Assembly (NCBI RefSeq): GCF_003953935.1
Contig: NZ_RXLQ01000003.1
Location: 434,001-498,000, forward strand
Direction: 5' to 3'
DNA: 64,000 nt
Source: Massilia atriviolacea
GTDB lineage: Bacteria > Pseudomonadota > Gammaproteobacteria > Burkholderiales > Burkholderiaceae_D
This document shows, in pieces, positions 36,963 to 46,233 of this stretch (positions within the stretch are counted from its first letter, which is position 1; each line of letters begins with the position of its first letter). The translations under genes and the position numbers were made by a program. Under the pieces are notes generated by a model. The model saw only the letters and a list, made by a program, of their open reading frames with translations. It was not told where the DNA came from and made no database searches.

Positions 36963-37079
36963 ATCGGCAAGATCAACAAGATCGGCAAGATCGGCAAGAT
37001 CGGCAAGATCAGCAAGATCAGCAAGATCAACCAGATCAACAAGATCAGCAAGACCAACAAGATCAACCAGATCAACAAT
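36963..37079. repeat. 9-bp minisatellite, 13 copies
   Basis: Thirteen perfect-length 9-bp units based on ATCRRCAAG (ATCGGCAAG, ATCAACAAG, ATCAGCAAG, ATCAACCAG) fill the gap between dgoA and the dehydrogenase gene. Each unit is in frame with itself, so it encodes endless IGK/INK/ISK tripeptides on one strand, but no initiation site supports translation. It separates dgoA from the ribosome site of the next gene. Confidence 0.95.
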
Positions 37080-37097
37080 GCAGAGACAGGAAACACC

Positions 37098-37862
37098 ATG
37101 GAATTTGCGACTTACCCGAGCCTGGCCGGCAAAGCCGTGTTTGTCACCGGCGGCGGCTCGGGCATCGGGGCCGATATCGTGGCCGCCTTTGCGCGCCAGG
37201 GCGCGCGCGTGGCCTTTGCCGACCGCGACATCGCCGCCTCCACCGAACTGGTCGACGGCCTGGCGGGCACGGTCGCGCACACGCCGTACTTTATCGGCTG
37301 CGACCTGTCCGATATCGATGCCCTGCGCGCCAGCGTGAAGGCGGCCGGCGAGCAACTGGGCGACTTCGATGTGCTGGTCAACAACGCCGCCAACGACGAA
37401 CGCCACGACTTCCTGCAGGTCACGCCCGAGTACTTCGACGCCAAAATGGCGATCAACCTGAAGGTGGCGTTTTTCGCGGCCCAGGCGGTGCTGGAAGGCA
37501 TGCGCCGGCGCGGCGGCGGCGCGATCGTCAACCTCGGCTCGACCGGCTGGAAGAACAAGGTGGCCGGCTACCCGGTCTACGCCGCCGCCAAGTCGGCCGT
37601 GAACGGCCTCACGCGCAGCCTGGCGCGCGAGTACGGCAAGAGCGGGATTCGCGTCAACACGCTCACGCCGGGCTGGGTGATGACCCCGCGCCAGCGCGAC
37701 AAATGGGTGGACGCGCAGGGCGAACGCGCCATGGATGAGAACCAGTGCCTGCCCGGACGCATCGTCGGCCAGGACGTTGCCAGCATGGCGCTGTTCCTCG
37801 GCGCGCATGACAGCCGCATGATCACGGCCCAGGAGTTCGTGGTCGACGCCGGCTGGACCTGA
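37098..37862 (+). CDS. SDR family sugar (galactose) 1-dehydrogenase
   Basis: 254 aa; ACAGGAAACACC precedes ATG 37098. Short-chain dehydrogenase with TGGGSGIGADI (NAD(P) binding), NNAANDERHDF, and catalytic GST...YPVYAAAKSA (Tyr-x-x-x-Lys). The W-rich LGSTGWKNKVAGYPVY and PGRIVGQDVASM segments are typical of the SDR group annotated as galactose or arabinose dehydrogenases. It would convert D-galactose to galactonolactone, the first step of the pathway whose remaining enzymes are encoded upstream. Substrate is inferred from context. Confidence 0.85.
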   Translation: MEFATYPSLAGKAVFVTGGGSGIGADIVAAFARQGARVAFADRDIAASTELVDGLAGTVAHTPYFIGCDLSDIDALRASVKAAGEQLGDFDVLVNNAANDERHDFLQVTPEYFDAKMAINLKVAFFAAQAVLEGMRRRGGGAIVNLGSTGWKNKVAGYPVYAAAKSAVNGLTRSLAREYGKSGIRVNTLTPGWVMTPRQRDKWVDAQGERAMDENQCLPGRIVGQDVASMALFLGAHDSRMITAQEFVVDAGWT

Positions 37863-37943
37863 GGCGGTTTCAACGGTGCGCCAAGTTGTGAATGTTACAA
37901 GTTAAAATTGTCAACAAGAACGACGAAAAGGCGCAACGAGGGG

Positions 37944-38381
37944 ATGGTTTTGGTGACTTGGTTATACGATGAGGCGGGCAGGGCGTCCGCCATCCTGGAT
38001 GAATTCTGCCTGCGCACCATCGATGGCGAGCCGGCCGGCTATGTGTTCGGCCTCTCGGCGTTTTCGATCAAGGGCGAGCACATCGGCTGGTTCGAGGACG
38101 GCGTGCTGTACGACGTCGAAAACCGCATTCTCGGCTTCCTGGCCGGCGCGCGCGGCATGGCGCACGACTTTCCGGCGCTCCAGCCGCCGCCGCCCGAGCC
38201 GGTCTTCGGCAAGCGCCCCAACGTGCCGACCCTGCGCGCGCGCCCGGTGCGCCGGCCGGCCGGCGGCTGGTCGCGCCACGCCCTGGCCGACTATGTCGAC
38301 AGCGGCGCGCCCGCCGCGGCGGCCCCGGTCGGCGCACTGCTGCCGGCCGCCCATTCCTCGCTGAACGACGCGCCGGGCTGA
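37944..38381 (+). CDS. 4-fold beta flower-like protein
   Basis: 145 aa from ATG 37944; a GTG at 37953 sits at a better distance from the GAGGGG ribosome site, and a TTG at 37908 is less likely. Short repeated beta units WLYDEAGRASAILD, FCLRTIDGEPAGYVFG, IKGEHIGWFEDGVLYD and GFLAGARGM match the 4-fold beta flower repeat common in betaproteobacteria. The rest is a Pro/Arg/Ala-rich tail. Function unknown. Not obviously part of the galactose operon (81-bp gap). Confidence 0.7.
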   Translation: MVLVTWLYDEAGRASAILDEFCLRTIDGEPAGYVFGLSAFSIKGEHIGWFEDGVLYDVENRILGFLAGARGMAHDFPALQPPPPEPVFGKRPNVPTLRARPVRRPAGGWSRHALADYVDSGAPAAAAPVGALLPAAHSSLNDAPG

Positions 38382-38522
38382 ACGCCAGGCGCTTGTTGCC
38401 ACCTGTCTACGCTGGACAAAACGTACGTCGCTTGCCTTCACAAAAATGATACGATCCTGCATGCGCGGCCGCTTTGGGACGCGCATGATCCCTATTATTG
38501 GCGACTACCACCCAGGCATCGG

Positions 38523-41054
38523 ATGCGTCTGACATTTGATTTTCTTTCCAACGGCGGAGAACTGGGCGCCCTGATGCGCGCCAGGGACTGGAGCACGACG
38601 CCGCTCGGTCCGCCCGAACACTGGCCCACGCTGCTCAAAAGCACGATTCGCCTGATCCTCAGCTCCAGCCACCCGATGTTCCTGTGGTGGGGCAAGGACC
38701 TGATCCAGTTCTACAACGACGCCTACCGCCTGACCATGGGGCCGGAGCGCCATCCGAGCGCGCTGGGCGGGCGCGGGCGCGAGTGCTGGGACGAAATCTG
38801 GCCCATCATCGGCCCGCAGATCGCGCTGGTCATGAGCGGCGGCGGCAGCACCTGGAACGAAGACCAGCTGGTGCCGGTCACGCGCCACGGCAAGCGCGAA
38901 GACGTCTGGTGGACTTACGGCTACAGCCCGATCGAGGACCACGAGGGCGTGCACGGGGTGCTGGTGGTGTGCAACGACGTGACCGCGCGCCACAATGCCA
39001 ATGCCGCGCTGGAACGCATGAACCTGGCCCTGACCGAACAGATCACCCAGCGCGAGCACGCCCAGCGCCACGAAGCGATCCAGACCACGCAACGGCTGCG
39101 CGCCGAACAGGCCCTGCGCGAACAGCGCGAAGCCGAAACCATGCGCCTGCGCTCGCTGTTCGAGCAAGCCCACGGCTTCATGTGCATCCTGCGCGGACCG
39201 CAGCATGTTTTCGAATTCGCCAATTCGGCTTACCTGCGCCTGGTGGGCGAACGCACGCTGATCGGCAAGACCGTGCGCGAAGCGCTGCCGGACGTGGTCG
39301 GGCAAGGATTTTTCGAGCTGCTCGACGGCGTGTATGCCAGCGGCAAGCCGTACAAGGCCGGCGACCTGCGCATCGAACTGCAACAGGCGCCTGGCGGCGC
39401 GCCGACCCAGGCGTATATCGACTTCGTCTACCAGCCGATTGTCGAGAACGGCGCTGTCGGCGGGATCTTCGTGCAGGGCTTCGACGTGACCGACCGCAGC
39501 ATGGCGCGCCAGGCCCTGCAACACAGCGAACTGCGCCTGAAAGAAGGCATGAAAGCGGCGCGCATGGCAGTGTGGGACTGGGACCTGCACAGCAACGATG
39601 TGGTGTTTTCGGACAACGCGCCCGAACTGTTCGGCGCCAGCTGGACCAATATGCGCCATGTCTGGCACTGTATCGACCCCGACGACCTGAAACGGGTGGA
39701 ACTTGCGCGCCGCGAGGCGCTCCAATCGAATGGGAGCTACAGCGAAGTGGTGCGCCTGCGCCGGCCCGACAACGGCCAGCTGGTCTGGTTGCAGGTGTAC
39801 GCCACCGTGGTGCCGGACGAGGCCGGGCATGCCGCCTGCATCCGCGGCGTGTCGATCGACGTCAGCGCGCGCAAGCGGGCCGAGGAATCCCTGCGCGAGG
39901 CGGCGCGCCACAAGGATGAATTCCTGGCGATGCTGTCGCACGAACTGCGCAATCCGCTCGCGCCGATTCGTTCGGCGGCGCACTTGCTGGCCATGGCGCC
40001 CGACGACACCGCGCGCGTAAAAATGTCGAGCGTCATCATCGAACGCCAGGTCAACCATATGACCAGCCTGATCAACGACCTGCTCGACGTGTCGCGGGTC
40101 AACACGGGGCTGGTGGTGCTCGACAAGCAGGTGATCGACGTGCACCAGGTGGTGCTGGAATCGGTCGAGCAGACCCAGCCGCTGATCAGCGAACGCGGCC
40201 ACGAGCTGGTGCTGGACCTGCCGGCCGAGGGCGAGGTGGCGCTGCTGGGCGACCGCAAGCGGCTGGTGCAGGTGCTGACCAACCTGCTGCACAATGCGGC
40301 CAAGTACACGCCGGGCGGCGGCCGGATCGCGGTCGAGGTCAGCCACCATGGCGACACGGTCGAGTTGCATGTGCGCGACAACGGCATTGGCGTCGAAGCC
40401 ATGCTGATGCCGCATATTTTTGAATTGTTCAGGCAAGAAAAGCGCTCGTCCGACCGCTCGCAGGGCGGGCTCGGCCTGGGGCTGGCGCTGGTGCGCAGCC
40501 TGGTGCTGCTGCATGGCGGGCACGTGACGGCGGCCAGTCCGGGGCCGGGGGAGGGCGCGACCTTTTCGGTGTACCTGCAAAAGCACGCGCTCGCCGGCGA
40601 TGGCGGCGAGGCGACGCGCGGACCCGGCAGCCATGCGGGCGAAGGCTTGCGCCTGATGCTGGTGGACGACAACAAGGATGCCGCCAATGCCATGGCGATG
40701 GTGCTGGAATCGGCCGGCCACGTGGTCAGGGTCGAGCACGATCCGCACCACGCGCTCGACACCGTGGCCAGTTTCGCGCCGGACGCCTGCCTGCTCGACA
40801 TCGGCCTGCCCGGCATGGACGGCAACGAACTGGCGCGCCGGCTCAGGGCCAGCGCGCACGCGCGCGCGGCCACCCTGATCGCCGTGACCGGCTACGGCAA
40901 CAAATACGACAAGGCCAGCGCGGTGCGGGCCGGCTTCGACCATTATTTCGTCAAGCCGGCCAACACGGCCGAACTGATCGGCGTGCTGGCCCGGATCAAG
41001 CCGGTGCGGCGCGCCAGGCAGGAAGCGCCGCTGGCCGAGCGCATCGAAGGCTGA
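38523..41054 (+). CDS. PAS-containing hybrid histidine kinase
   Basis: 843 aa, no membrane segment. Order: PAS-like domain (about 15-155; LGPPEHWPTLLKSTIRLIL start), coiled coil (155-205), PAS domain (about 205-320), PAS with PAC (about 330-455), HisKA with the phospho-His near residue 475 (LAMLSHELRNPLAPIRS), HATPase with LLHNAAKYTP, DNGIGVEA and GGLGLGLALV, and a C-terminal receiver (about 705-830) with LVDDNKDAANA and LLDIGLPGMDG. Soluble sensor of an intracellular signal; the hybrid receiver implies a phosphorelay or a feedback role, and no separate output protein is nearby. Confidence 0.93.
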   Translation: MRLTFDFLSNGGELGALMRARDWSTTPLGPPEHWPTLLKSTIRLILSSSHPMFLWWGKDLIQFYNDAYRLTMGPERHPSALGGRGRECWDEIWPIIGPQIALVMSGGGSTWNEDQLVPVTRHGKREDVWWTYGYSPIEDHEGVHGVLVVCNDVTARHNANAALERMNLALTEQITQREHAQRHEAIQTTQRLRAEQALREQREAETMRLRSLFEQAHGFMCILRGPQHVFEFANSAYLRLVGERTLIGKTVREALPDVVGQGFFELLDGVYASGKPYKAGDLRIELQQAPGGAPTQAYIDFVYQPIVENGAVGGIFVQGFDVTDRSMARQALQHSELRLKEGMKAARMAVWDWDLHSNDVVFSDNAPELFGASWTNMRHVWHCIDPDDLKRVELARREALQSNGSYSEVVRLRRPDNGQLVWLQVYATVVPDEAGHAACIRGVSIDVSARKRAEESLREAARHKDEFLAMLSHELRNPLAPIRSAAHLLAMAPDDTARVKMSSVIIERQVNHMTSLINDLLDVSRVNTGLVVLDKQVIDVHQVVLESVEQTQPLISERGHELVLDLPAEGEVALLGDRKRLVQVLTNLLHNAAKYTPGGGRIAVEVSHHGDTVELHVRDNGIGVEAMLMPHIFELFRQEKRSSDRSQGGLGLGLALVRSLVLLHGGHVTAASPGPGEGATFSVYLQKHALAGDGGEATRGPGSHAGEGLRLMLVDDNKDAANAMAMVLESAGHVVRVEHDPHHALDTVASFAPDACLLDIGLPGMDGNELARRLRASAHARAATLIAVTGYGNKYDKASAVRAGFDHYFVKPANTAELIGVLARIKPVRRARQEAPLAERIEG

Positions 41055-41229
41055 GGCCGGTGGCGTGGACGAAAAACGGCGGCACTGGTTGCCGTTCGGG
41101 TCCGGCGCCGCTTCGCGTGGCGCGAACGGCCGGCTGCCTTGCGGGCGGGGAATTCCGATGTCGTATTGAAAACGCAATTTTTCGCGCTGGTGATAAAGTT
41201 TGGCATCATTCAACTTCCAGTCAGTTCCC

Positions 41230-42192
41230 ATGCCCGCGCCGCTTTTTATCATCCTTAACGCCGGTTCCGGCCACGCCGAAACCGAGCTCCAGCGCACGAC
41301 CATCGAAGACCTGCTCACCGCCGCCGGGCGCGAATTCGAGCTTGCCGTGGTCGACCAGGCGGGCGAGCTGGCCGACATCGCCCGCCATATGGCAGGGCGC
41401 GCCTGCGAGGCCGGCGGCGTGCTCGTTGCCGCCGGCGGCGACGGCACCATCAACACGGTGGCGCGCCAGGCGGTGGAAAGCGGCTGCCAGTTCGGCGTGC
41501 TGCCGCAAGGCACCTTCAACTATTTCGGCCGCACCCACCATATCCCCGAAGACCTGGGCGAGGCGGTGCAGGCGCTGCTGACGGCGCGGGTCGAGTCGGT
41601 GCAGGTGGGGCTGGTCAACGAACGCGTGTTTCTGGTCAACGCCAGCATCGGGCTGTATCCCAGGCTGCTGGAGGAACGCGAGATCGACAAGAAACAGTTC
41701 GGCCGCAGCCGGCTGGTGGCCCTGCTCTCGGCCTTGAAAACGGTGCTCGGATCGTACCGGCACCTGCACATTACGGTCGAGCTCAACGGCAAGACGCGCA
41801 CCCTGCGCACGCCGACCCTGTTTGTCGGCAACAACCGCTTGCAGATGGAACAGGTCGGCTTTGCGCCGCTGGCCGAGCGCATCGAAGACGGCAAGCTGGC
41901 CGCGCTGGCGCCGCAGCCGGTGGGCAAGCTCGGCATGCTGGCCTTGCTGGCGCGCGGCGCGCTCGGGCGCCTTGCCGACGCGCCCAACCTGCACGCCTTC
42001 GGCCTGACCCGCATGACCGTCAGGCAGCGCGGGCTGGCGGGGCGGCGCCGCATGAAGGTCGCGATCGACGGCGAAATCACCCACCTGGACGCGCCGCTGG
42101 TGTTTCGCGTGCTGGAAGGGCAGCTGCTGCTGCTCAAGCCGGTGCAGGCCAGCGCGCAGGCCGGGGTCGAGCAGATGGCGCTCGCCTCCTGA
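41230..42192 (+). CDS. Diacylglycerol/lipid kinase family protein
   Basis: 320 aa from ATG 41230. DAGK catalytic fold: PLFIILNAGSGHAE start, VAAGGDGTINTVARQ (ATP-binding GGDGT), LPQGTFNYFGRTHHIP, NASIGLYPRLLEEREI. Related to YegS/DgkB-type lipid kinases; probably phosphorylates a membrane lipid at the cytoplasmic face. The preceding 175 bp hold no gene; a GC-rich hairpin-like stretch near 41115-41150 is all I see there. Confidence 0.85.
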   Translation: MPAPLFIILNAGSGHAETELQRTTIEDLLTAAGREFELAVVDQAGELADIARHMAGRACEAGGVLVAAGGDGTINTVARQAVESGCQFGVLPQGTFNYFGRTHHIPEDLGEAVQALLTARVESVQVGLVNERVFLVNASIGLYPRLLEEREIDKKQFGRSRLVALLSALKTVLGSYRHLHITVELNGKTRTLRTPTLFVGNNRLQMEQVGFAPLAERIEDGKLAALAPQPVGKLGMLALLARGALGRLADAPNLHAFGLTRMTVRQRGLAGRRRMKVAIDGEITHLDAPLVFRVLEGQLLLLKPVQASAQAGVEQMALAS

Positions 42193-42281
42193 GGCCGGAA
42201 CACATTTTTTGGGCCGGCGGCCGCCAGCGTCCGTATTGACTGGTCTACAATGCGGCCTTGTCCGTATGAACCTGGTCGACC

Positions 42282-42959
42282 ATGAACGCTTTCAAGCTGA
42301 TGCGCAGTACCCACCGCCACCCGTCCGCCATCCTGCTGATGGTGCAACTGCTCGGGATGATGCTGTATCCCTTCATCGAATCGACCCCGAGCGGGCTGGT
42401 GGTGTTCAACGCCTTCGGCATCATCGTGCTCGGCTTCACCACCCGCATGGTGCGGCGCACCCCGGGCCACGCCTGGATCAGCGCCAGCATCGCGCTGCCG
42501 ATCATCGTCCTACTGGTGCTGCAGATGGCGTTCGGCCGCAAGGACCTGCTGCCCTGGTCGTCCGCGCTCGAAGCGCTGTTCTATTTTTATGCCGCGGCCA
42601 GCCTGATCGCCTACATGATGGAAGACCGGCTCGCCACCACCGACGAACTGTTCGCCGCCGGCGCCACCTTCACCCTGATCGCCTGGGGCTTCACGCACCT
42701 GTTCGTGCTGGTGCAGGCCATGCATCCCGGGACCTATGCGGCCGCCGTGAATGCCGCCGATGCGCGCACCTGGACCGAACTCAATTACCTCAGCTTCGCG
42801 CTGCTCTCGAGCACCGGCATCGGCGACGTGATTCCGCTGACCGCGCATGCGCGCGCGCTGGCCAGCGTCGAAATGTTCGTCGGCCTGATCTACCTGGCGG
42901 CGGTGGTCTCGCGCCTGATCGGCTTTACCCTGCAGCAGACCAAGGACGGGCGCGACTAG
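42282..42959 (+). CDS. Ion channel (K+ channel-like) membrane protein
   Basis: 225 aa with about six hydrophobic segments. The last two flank a pore loop LSFALLSSTGIGDVIPLTAHAR in which the filter reads TGIGD instead of the canonical TVGYGD; the following helix (SVEMFVGLIYLAAVVSRLIGF) is the usual inner helix. The first four segments lack the charged S4 of voltage channels. Stop codon one base away from the convergent MocR gene. Confidence 0.8.
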   Translation: MNAFKLMRSTHRHPSAILLMVQLLGMMLYPFIESTPSGLVVFNAFGIIVLGFTTRMVRRTPGHAWISASIALPIIVLLVLQMAFGRKDLLPWSSALEALFYFYAAASLIAYMMEDRLATTDELFAAGATFTLIAWGFTHLFVLVQAMHPGTYAAAVNAADARTWTELNYLSFALLSSTGIGDVIPLTAHARALASVEMFVGLIYLAAVVSRLIGFTLQQTKDGRD

Positions 42960-42960
42960 G

Positions 42961-44382
42961 CTAGCGTTGCAGCTGGGCGTGCACGATGCGTCCGACCGTG
43001 GCCAGCGCCGCTTCGGCGTGCGCGTCCCACTGGTGGCCGTAGTTCAGGCGCAGGCAATTCTCGAAGCCCGGCTGCGGCGAAAAGATCGGGCCGGGCGCCA
43101 CGCTGATGCCTTCGGCCAGGGCGGCCGCGTGCACCGCCAGGGCGTCGACCGCGCCCGGCAGCTCCAGCCATAGCAGATAACCGCCCTTGGGCCGCGTGAC
43201 GCGGGTGCCCTCGGGGAAGTGGCGCCGCACGGCCTCCATGAACACCGCCTGCTGGGCTGCCAGGGTGTGGCGCAGCAGGCGCAGGTGGCGGTCGTAACCG
43301 CCTTTTTCCAGGTACAGCGCCAGCGCGCCCTGGGCCGGCGCGCAGGTGGTCAGGGTGCTGGCCAGCTTCTGGCGCGCCAGCTGGCGCGTGTAGCGGCCGC
43401 CCGCCACCCACCCGACCCGGTAGCCTGGCGCCAGGCATTTCGAGAATGAGGAACAGTGCATCACCAGGCCCTCGGTATCGAAGGCCTTGGCCGGGAGCGG
43501 GCGCTTGTCGCCGAAATACAGCTCGCCGAAGACATCGTCCTCGATCAGCGGCACCTGGTAGCGCGCCAGCAGGCGCACCAGGTCGCGCTTTTTCTCGTCG
43601 GGCATCAGGCTGCCGAGCGGATTCTGGAAGTTCGTCATCAGCCAGCACGCCTTGGGGCGATGCCGCTCCAGCGCGCGTTCGGCCGCCGCCAGGTCCATGC
43701 CATCGCGCGGGTGGGTCGGCACTGCGATCGCCTCCAGGCCCTGGCGCTCGATCGCCTGCAGCGACCCGTAGAAGGCGGGCGACTCGATCAGCACCGCGTC
43801 GCCGGGGCGCGCGATCGCCATCAGGCACAGGTTCAGCGCTTCCAGCGCGCCGTTGGTGACCACGATCTCGTCGGCGTGCACGGTCATGCCCTCGATCAGA
43901 TAGCGCAGCGAGAGCTGGCGCCGCAGGCGCGCGTTGCCGGGGGTGAGATCGTCGACGCTGGCCCAGGGATCGAGCTGCTGCACGCTGGTGCTCATCAGGC
44001 GTGCCAGGCGCGCCAGCGGGAACAGCAGCGGGCTCGGAAAGGCCGAGCCGAACGGCACCACATCGCGCCGCATGGTCGTTTCGAGCAGGTCGAAGACGCG
44101 TTCGCTCATGGCCAGGGGCTGGGCGTCTTCTGCGGGGCGCGACGCGGTATCGGGTTCCGGCGGCAAGCGTTCGGCGCTGACGCTGACGAAATAGCCGGAG
44201 CGCTCGCGCGCCTGCACCAGGCCCTGGGCTTCGAGGGTGTAATAGGCCTCGAACACGGTGGCGGGGCTGACCCCGCGGCTGGCGCTGGTCTTGCGCACGG
44301 ACGGCAGGCGGTCGCCGGGCTGCAGCGCGCCGCTCAGGATCGATTCGGAAATATCGCGCGCAAGCGCCTCGTAAAGTTTCAT
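42961..44382 (-). CDS. MocR-type PLP-dependent transcriptional regulator
   Basis: 473 aa from ATG 44382. N-terminal GntR winged helix (about 1-70; LYEALARDISESILSGALQPG, SVRKTSASRGVSPATV) linked to an aminotransferase fold with ALEALNLC, FQNPLGSLM, IEDDVFGELYF and the PLP lysine in SSFSKCLAPGYRVGW. These fusions (PdxR, GabR, TauR) sense an amine or PLP. The target is not adjacent. The upstream 350 bp hold the REP-like element at 44478-44717 and no further gene. Confidence 0.92.
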   Translation of the reverse strand: MKLYEALARDISESILSGALQPGDRLPSVRKTSASRGVSPATVFEAYYTLEAQGLVQARERSGYFVSVSAERLPPEPDTASRPAEDAQPLAMSERVFDLLETTMRRDVVPFGSAFPSPLLFPLARLARLMSTSVQQLDPWASVDDLTPGNARLRRQLSLRYLIEGMTVHADEIVVTNGALEALNLCLMAIARPGDAVLIESPAFYGSLQAIERQGLEAIAVPTHPRDGMDLAAAERALERHRPKACWLMTNFQNPLGSLMPDEKKRDLVRLLARYQVPLIEDDVFGELYFGDKRPLPAKAFDTEGLVMHCSSFSKCLAPGYRVGWVAGGRYTRQLARQKLASTLTTCAPAQGALALYLEKGGYDRHLRLLRHTLAAQQAVFMEAVRRHFPEGTRVTRPKGGYLLWLELPGAVDALAVHAAALAEGISVAPGPIFSPQPGFENCLRLNYGHQWDAHAEAALATVGRIVHAQLQR

Positions 44383-44477
44383 GATGCAGCAACGGCCCGA
44401 GGGGGGCGGAAGACGGAATGGCTGCATCTTAATGCAAATCCGCCGCGCCGGCCTTTCCACCATCCAACGCCCCGTCC

Positions 44478-44717
44478 CAACCGGGGGCAGACCGCCGACT
44501 CGAAACACCGTTACATCACCGCCCCGGCACAACCGGGGTCAGAGCTTTAATTAGCAATACTGTGACATGCGCGCCGGCATCCTTTTCGCCAACCGCCGTC
44601 AATGGCACGGCTGTTACTCCAATTGTAAAAATGTTGCTAATTAAAGCTCTGACCCCGGTTGTAGGAATTTGCTGGTTTGATGTTAAAAGTTTCGAATCAG
44701 AGCTCTGACCCCGGTGG
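44478..44717. repeat. REP-like inverted repeat element
   Basis: A perfect 29-bp inverted repeat (44529-44557 and 44634-44662; arms ACAACCGGGGTCAGAGCTTT... ) flanks a 76-bp spacer. Two partial arm copies lie outside: CAACCGGGGGCAGAC (44478-44492) and AGAGCTCTGACCCCGGTG (44700-44717). The short GGGGTCAGAGCT/AGCTCTGACCCC core resembles REP sequences mobilised by REP-associated tyrosine transposases; no transposase is present here. Confidence 0.85.
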
Positions 44718-44731
44718 GCGGCGGTTCGGGT

Positions 44732-45943
44732 TCAGGTGTTGCGGAAGATCAGTTCTTTCATCCGTTGCAGGCGCGGGTAGACCACCGGCACGGTCAGCAT
44801 CGTGCTGGCAATCGCCATCAGCAGCAGGGCGGTGAAGGTCTCGCTGGTAATGATCTGCTTGTCGAGCAGGATGTTGACGAAGATGATCATGATCAGGGCC
44901 TTGGTCTGCAGCAGCCAGCCGATAATCCCCGCTTCACCCTTTTTCCACTTGAGAATGCGTCCGGCGATGTGCGCGCCGATCAGCTTGCCGCCCACCGATG
45001 CCACCAGCAGCACCCCGGCGGCGATGAAGACGGCGGCGCTGCCCATGTCCCAGTTGGTGCGCAGCCCCGTGCTCAGGAAGTAGACCGGCATGATCGCCAG
45101 CAGCACGTGGTGCCGCATCAGGTCCATTTTTGCCTGGTCGAACCAGTGCGCGTCCATCACCGCGCCGGCCAGGAAGGCGCCGACCATGAAGTGCAGGCCG
45201 GCCCAGTCGGCCCCGAAACCGCACAGCGCCAGCCAGATCAGGCCGACGTACCAGCGGTCGCGCTCCTCCAGCCAGACCATCAGGCGCCGGTACAGGACCG
45301 TGGCGATGCCGAACACCAGCAAAAACCCGACCTGGCGGCCGACCCGGTCCCAGTCGAGCAGGATCAGGGCCAGTACGCCCCAGATGGCAATGTCGTCCAG
45401 GCTGGCGTAGCGCAGGATGCGCTGGCCGATCGGCTGGCGCAGGATGTCGAGCTTTTCCATCAGCAGGATCAGGATCGGCAGCGCCGTTACCGCACAGGCC
45501 ATGCCGACGCCGACCACGAATTGCCAGGTCATCGCCTTCGGTCCGATCCAGCCGGCGTAGCCGAGCATCCCGGCCGCCACCACGGCGCCGAACACCAGCG
45601 GAACGCCCAGCGCGAGCACCGAGGTGATCGTCGTTTCGCGGCGGTGCGCCCAGGCTTGCTTGAGGTCGAGCTCGATGCCGGCGATCATGACGAAGATCAT
45701 GACCGCCCACCAGGCAATCCCGTTCATGGCCAGCATGACGGAGGGGTTGAAGATGAATTTGTAGTAATCCGGATAAACTGCACCCATCACCCCCGGCCCG
45801 AGCAACACCCCGGTGATGATCTGCACCACCACCAGCGGGGCGTAGTAATCGGTCTTCAATACGCGCCAGATCAGGTAGGGAATGGTGAAAATCAGGAGCA
45901 TCGCGAGGAGGAAGATCTCCGTCGTGTTCATGGCGGTGTGCAT
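44732..45943 (-). CDS. CPA2 family cation:proton antiporter
   Basis: 403 aa with about 11-12 membrane segments: LLIFTIPYLIWRVLKTDYYAPLVVVQIITGVLLGPG, FVMIAGIELDLKQ and ACAVTALPILILLMEK are the Na+/H+ exchanger (KefB/KefC-like) hallmarks; ASLDDIAIWGVLALILL carries the likely ion-binding acidic pair. No TrkA-N domain follows, so it is the short form. ATG 45943 is chosen; ATG 45931 is possible. The stop lies 15 bp from the REP-like element. Confidence 0.88.
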   Translation of the reverse strand: MHTAMNTTEIFLLAMLLIFTIPYLIWRVLKTDYYAPLVVVQIITGVLLGPGVMGAVYPDYYKFIFNPSVMLAMNGIAWWAVMIFVMIAGIELDLKQAWAHRRETTITSVLALGVPLVFGAVVAAGMLGYAGWIGPKAMTWQFVVGVGMACAVTALPILILLMEKLDILRQPIGQRILRYASLDDIAIWGVLALILLDWDRVGRQVGFLLVFGIATVLYRRLMVWLEERDRWYVGLIWLALCGFGADWAGLHFMVGAFLAGAVMDAHWFDQAKMDLMRHHVLLAIMPVYFLSTGLRTNWDMGSAAVFIAAGVLLVASVGGKLIGAHIAGRILKWKKGEAGIIGWLLQTKALIMIIFVNILLDKQIITSETFTALLLMAIASTMLTVPVVYPRLQRMKELIFRNT

Positions 45944-46044
45944 GGGATTTGTCTCGTTGTTGTGATGGGATGCGCGCGAATGTGCCCTCGCGCTGCTTGC
46001 TGCGGTACGTAGTAAAGTTTCATCAGTGCCGCAGACCGATGCTA

Positions 46045-46081
46045 GCTCAACAATTGAGCAAATTCAACAATTATGTTGGAA
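46045..46081. promoter_or_regulatory. Adjacent AT-rich dyads between divergent genes
   Basis: GCTCAACAATTGAGC (46045-46059) is a 6-bp inverted repeat around CAA, and TTCAACA-N4-TGTTGGAA (46063-46081) is a second dyad. Both contain TCAACAATT, giving a 17-bp spaced direct repeat (46047, 46064). They lie in the 290-bp gap between the antiporter and the 46234 gene, and probably act as operators for the antiporter. Confidence 0.45.
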
Positions 46082-46233
46082 TGAGAAAGTGGTACGACGC
46101 CCGATGACGGCGGCTGTCGATCAGTTGTGAGGAGGCAACAATATGTTCGCGGCGCTGGTGGCGTCATTACGCGGCGCGGTATAGTGGGTGCTGCCGCCGG
46201 CCCCGCCGCCCACAGTCTGTCGGAGACCATCCC

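Noticed and set aside
36738-37808. Frame reading the 9-bp repeat as (LVDLAD)n
   Set aside because: Repeat translation only; embedded in antisense frames of dgoA and the dehydrogenase gene.
38505-41519. 1004-aa open frame opposite the histidine kinase
   Set aside because: Typical antisense shadow of a GC-rich gene; composition unlike a protein and no motif.
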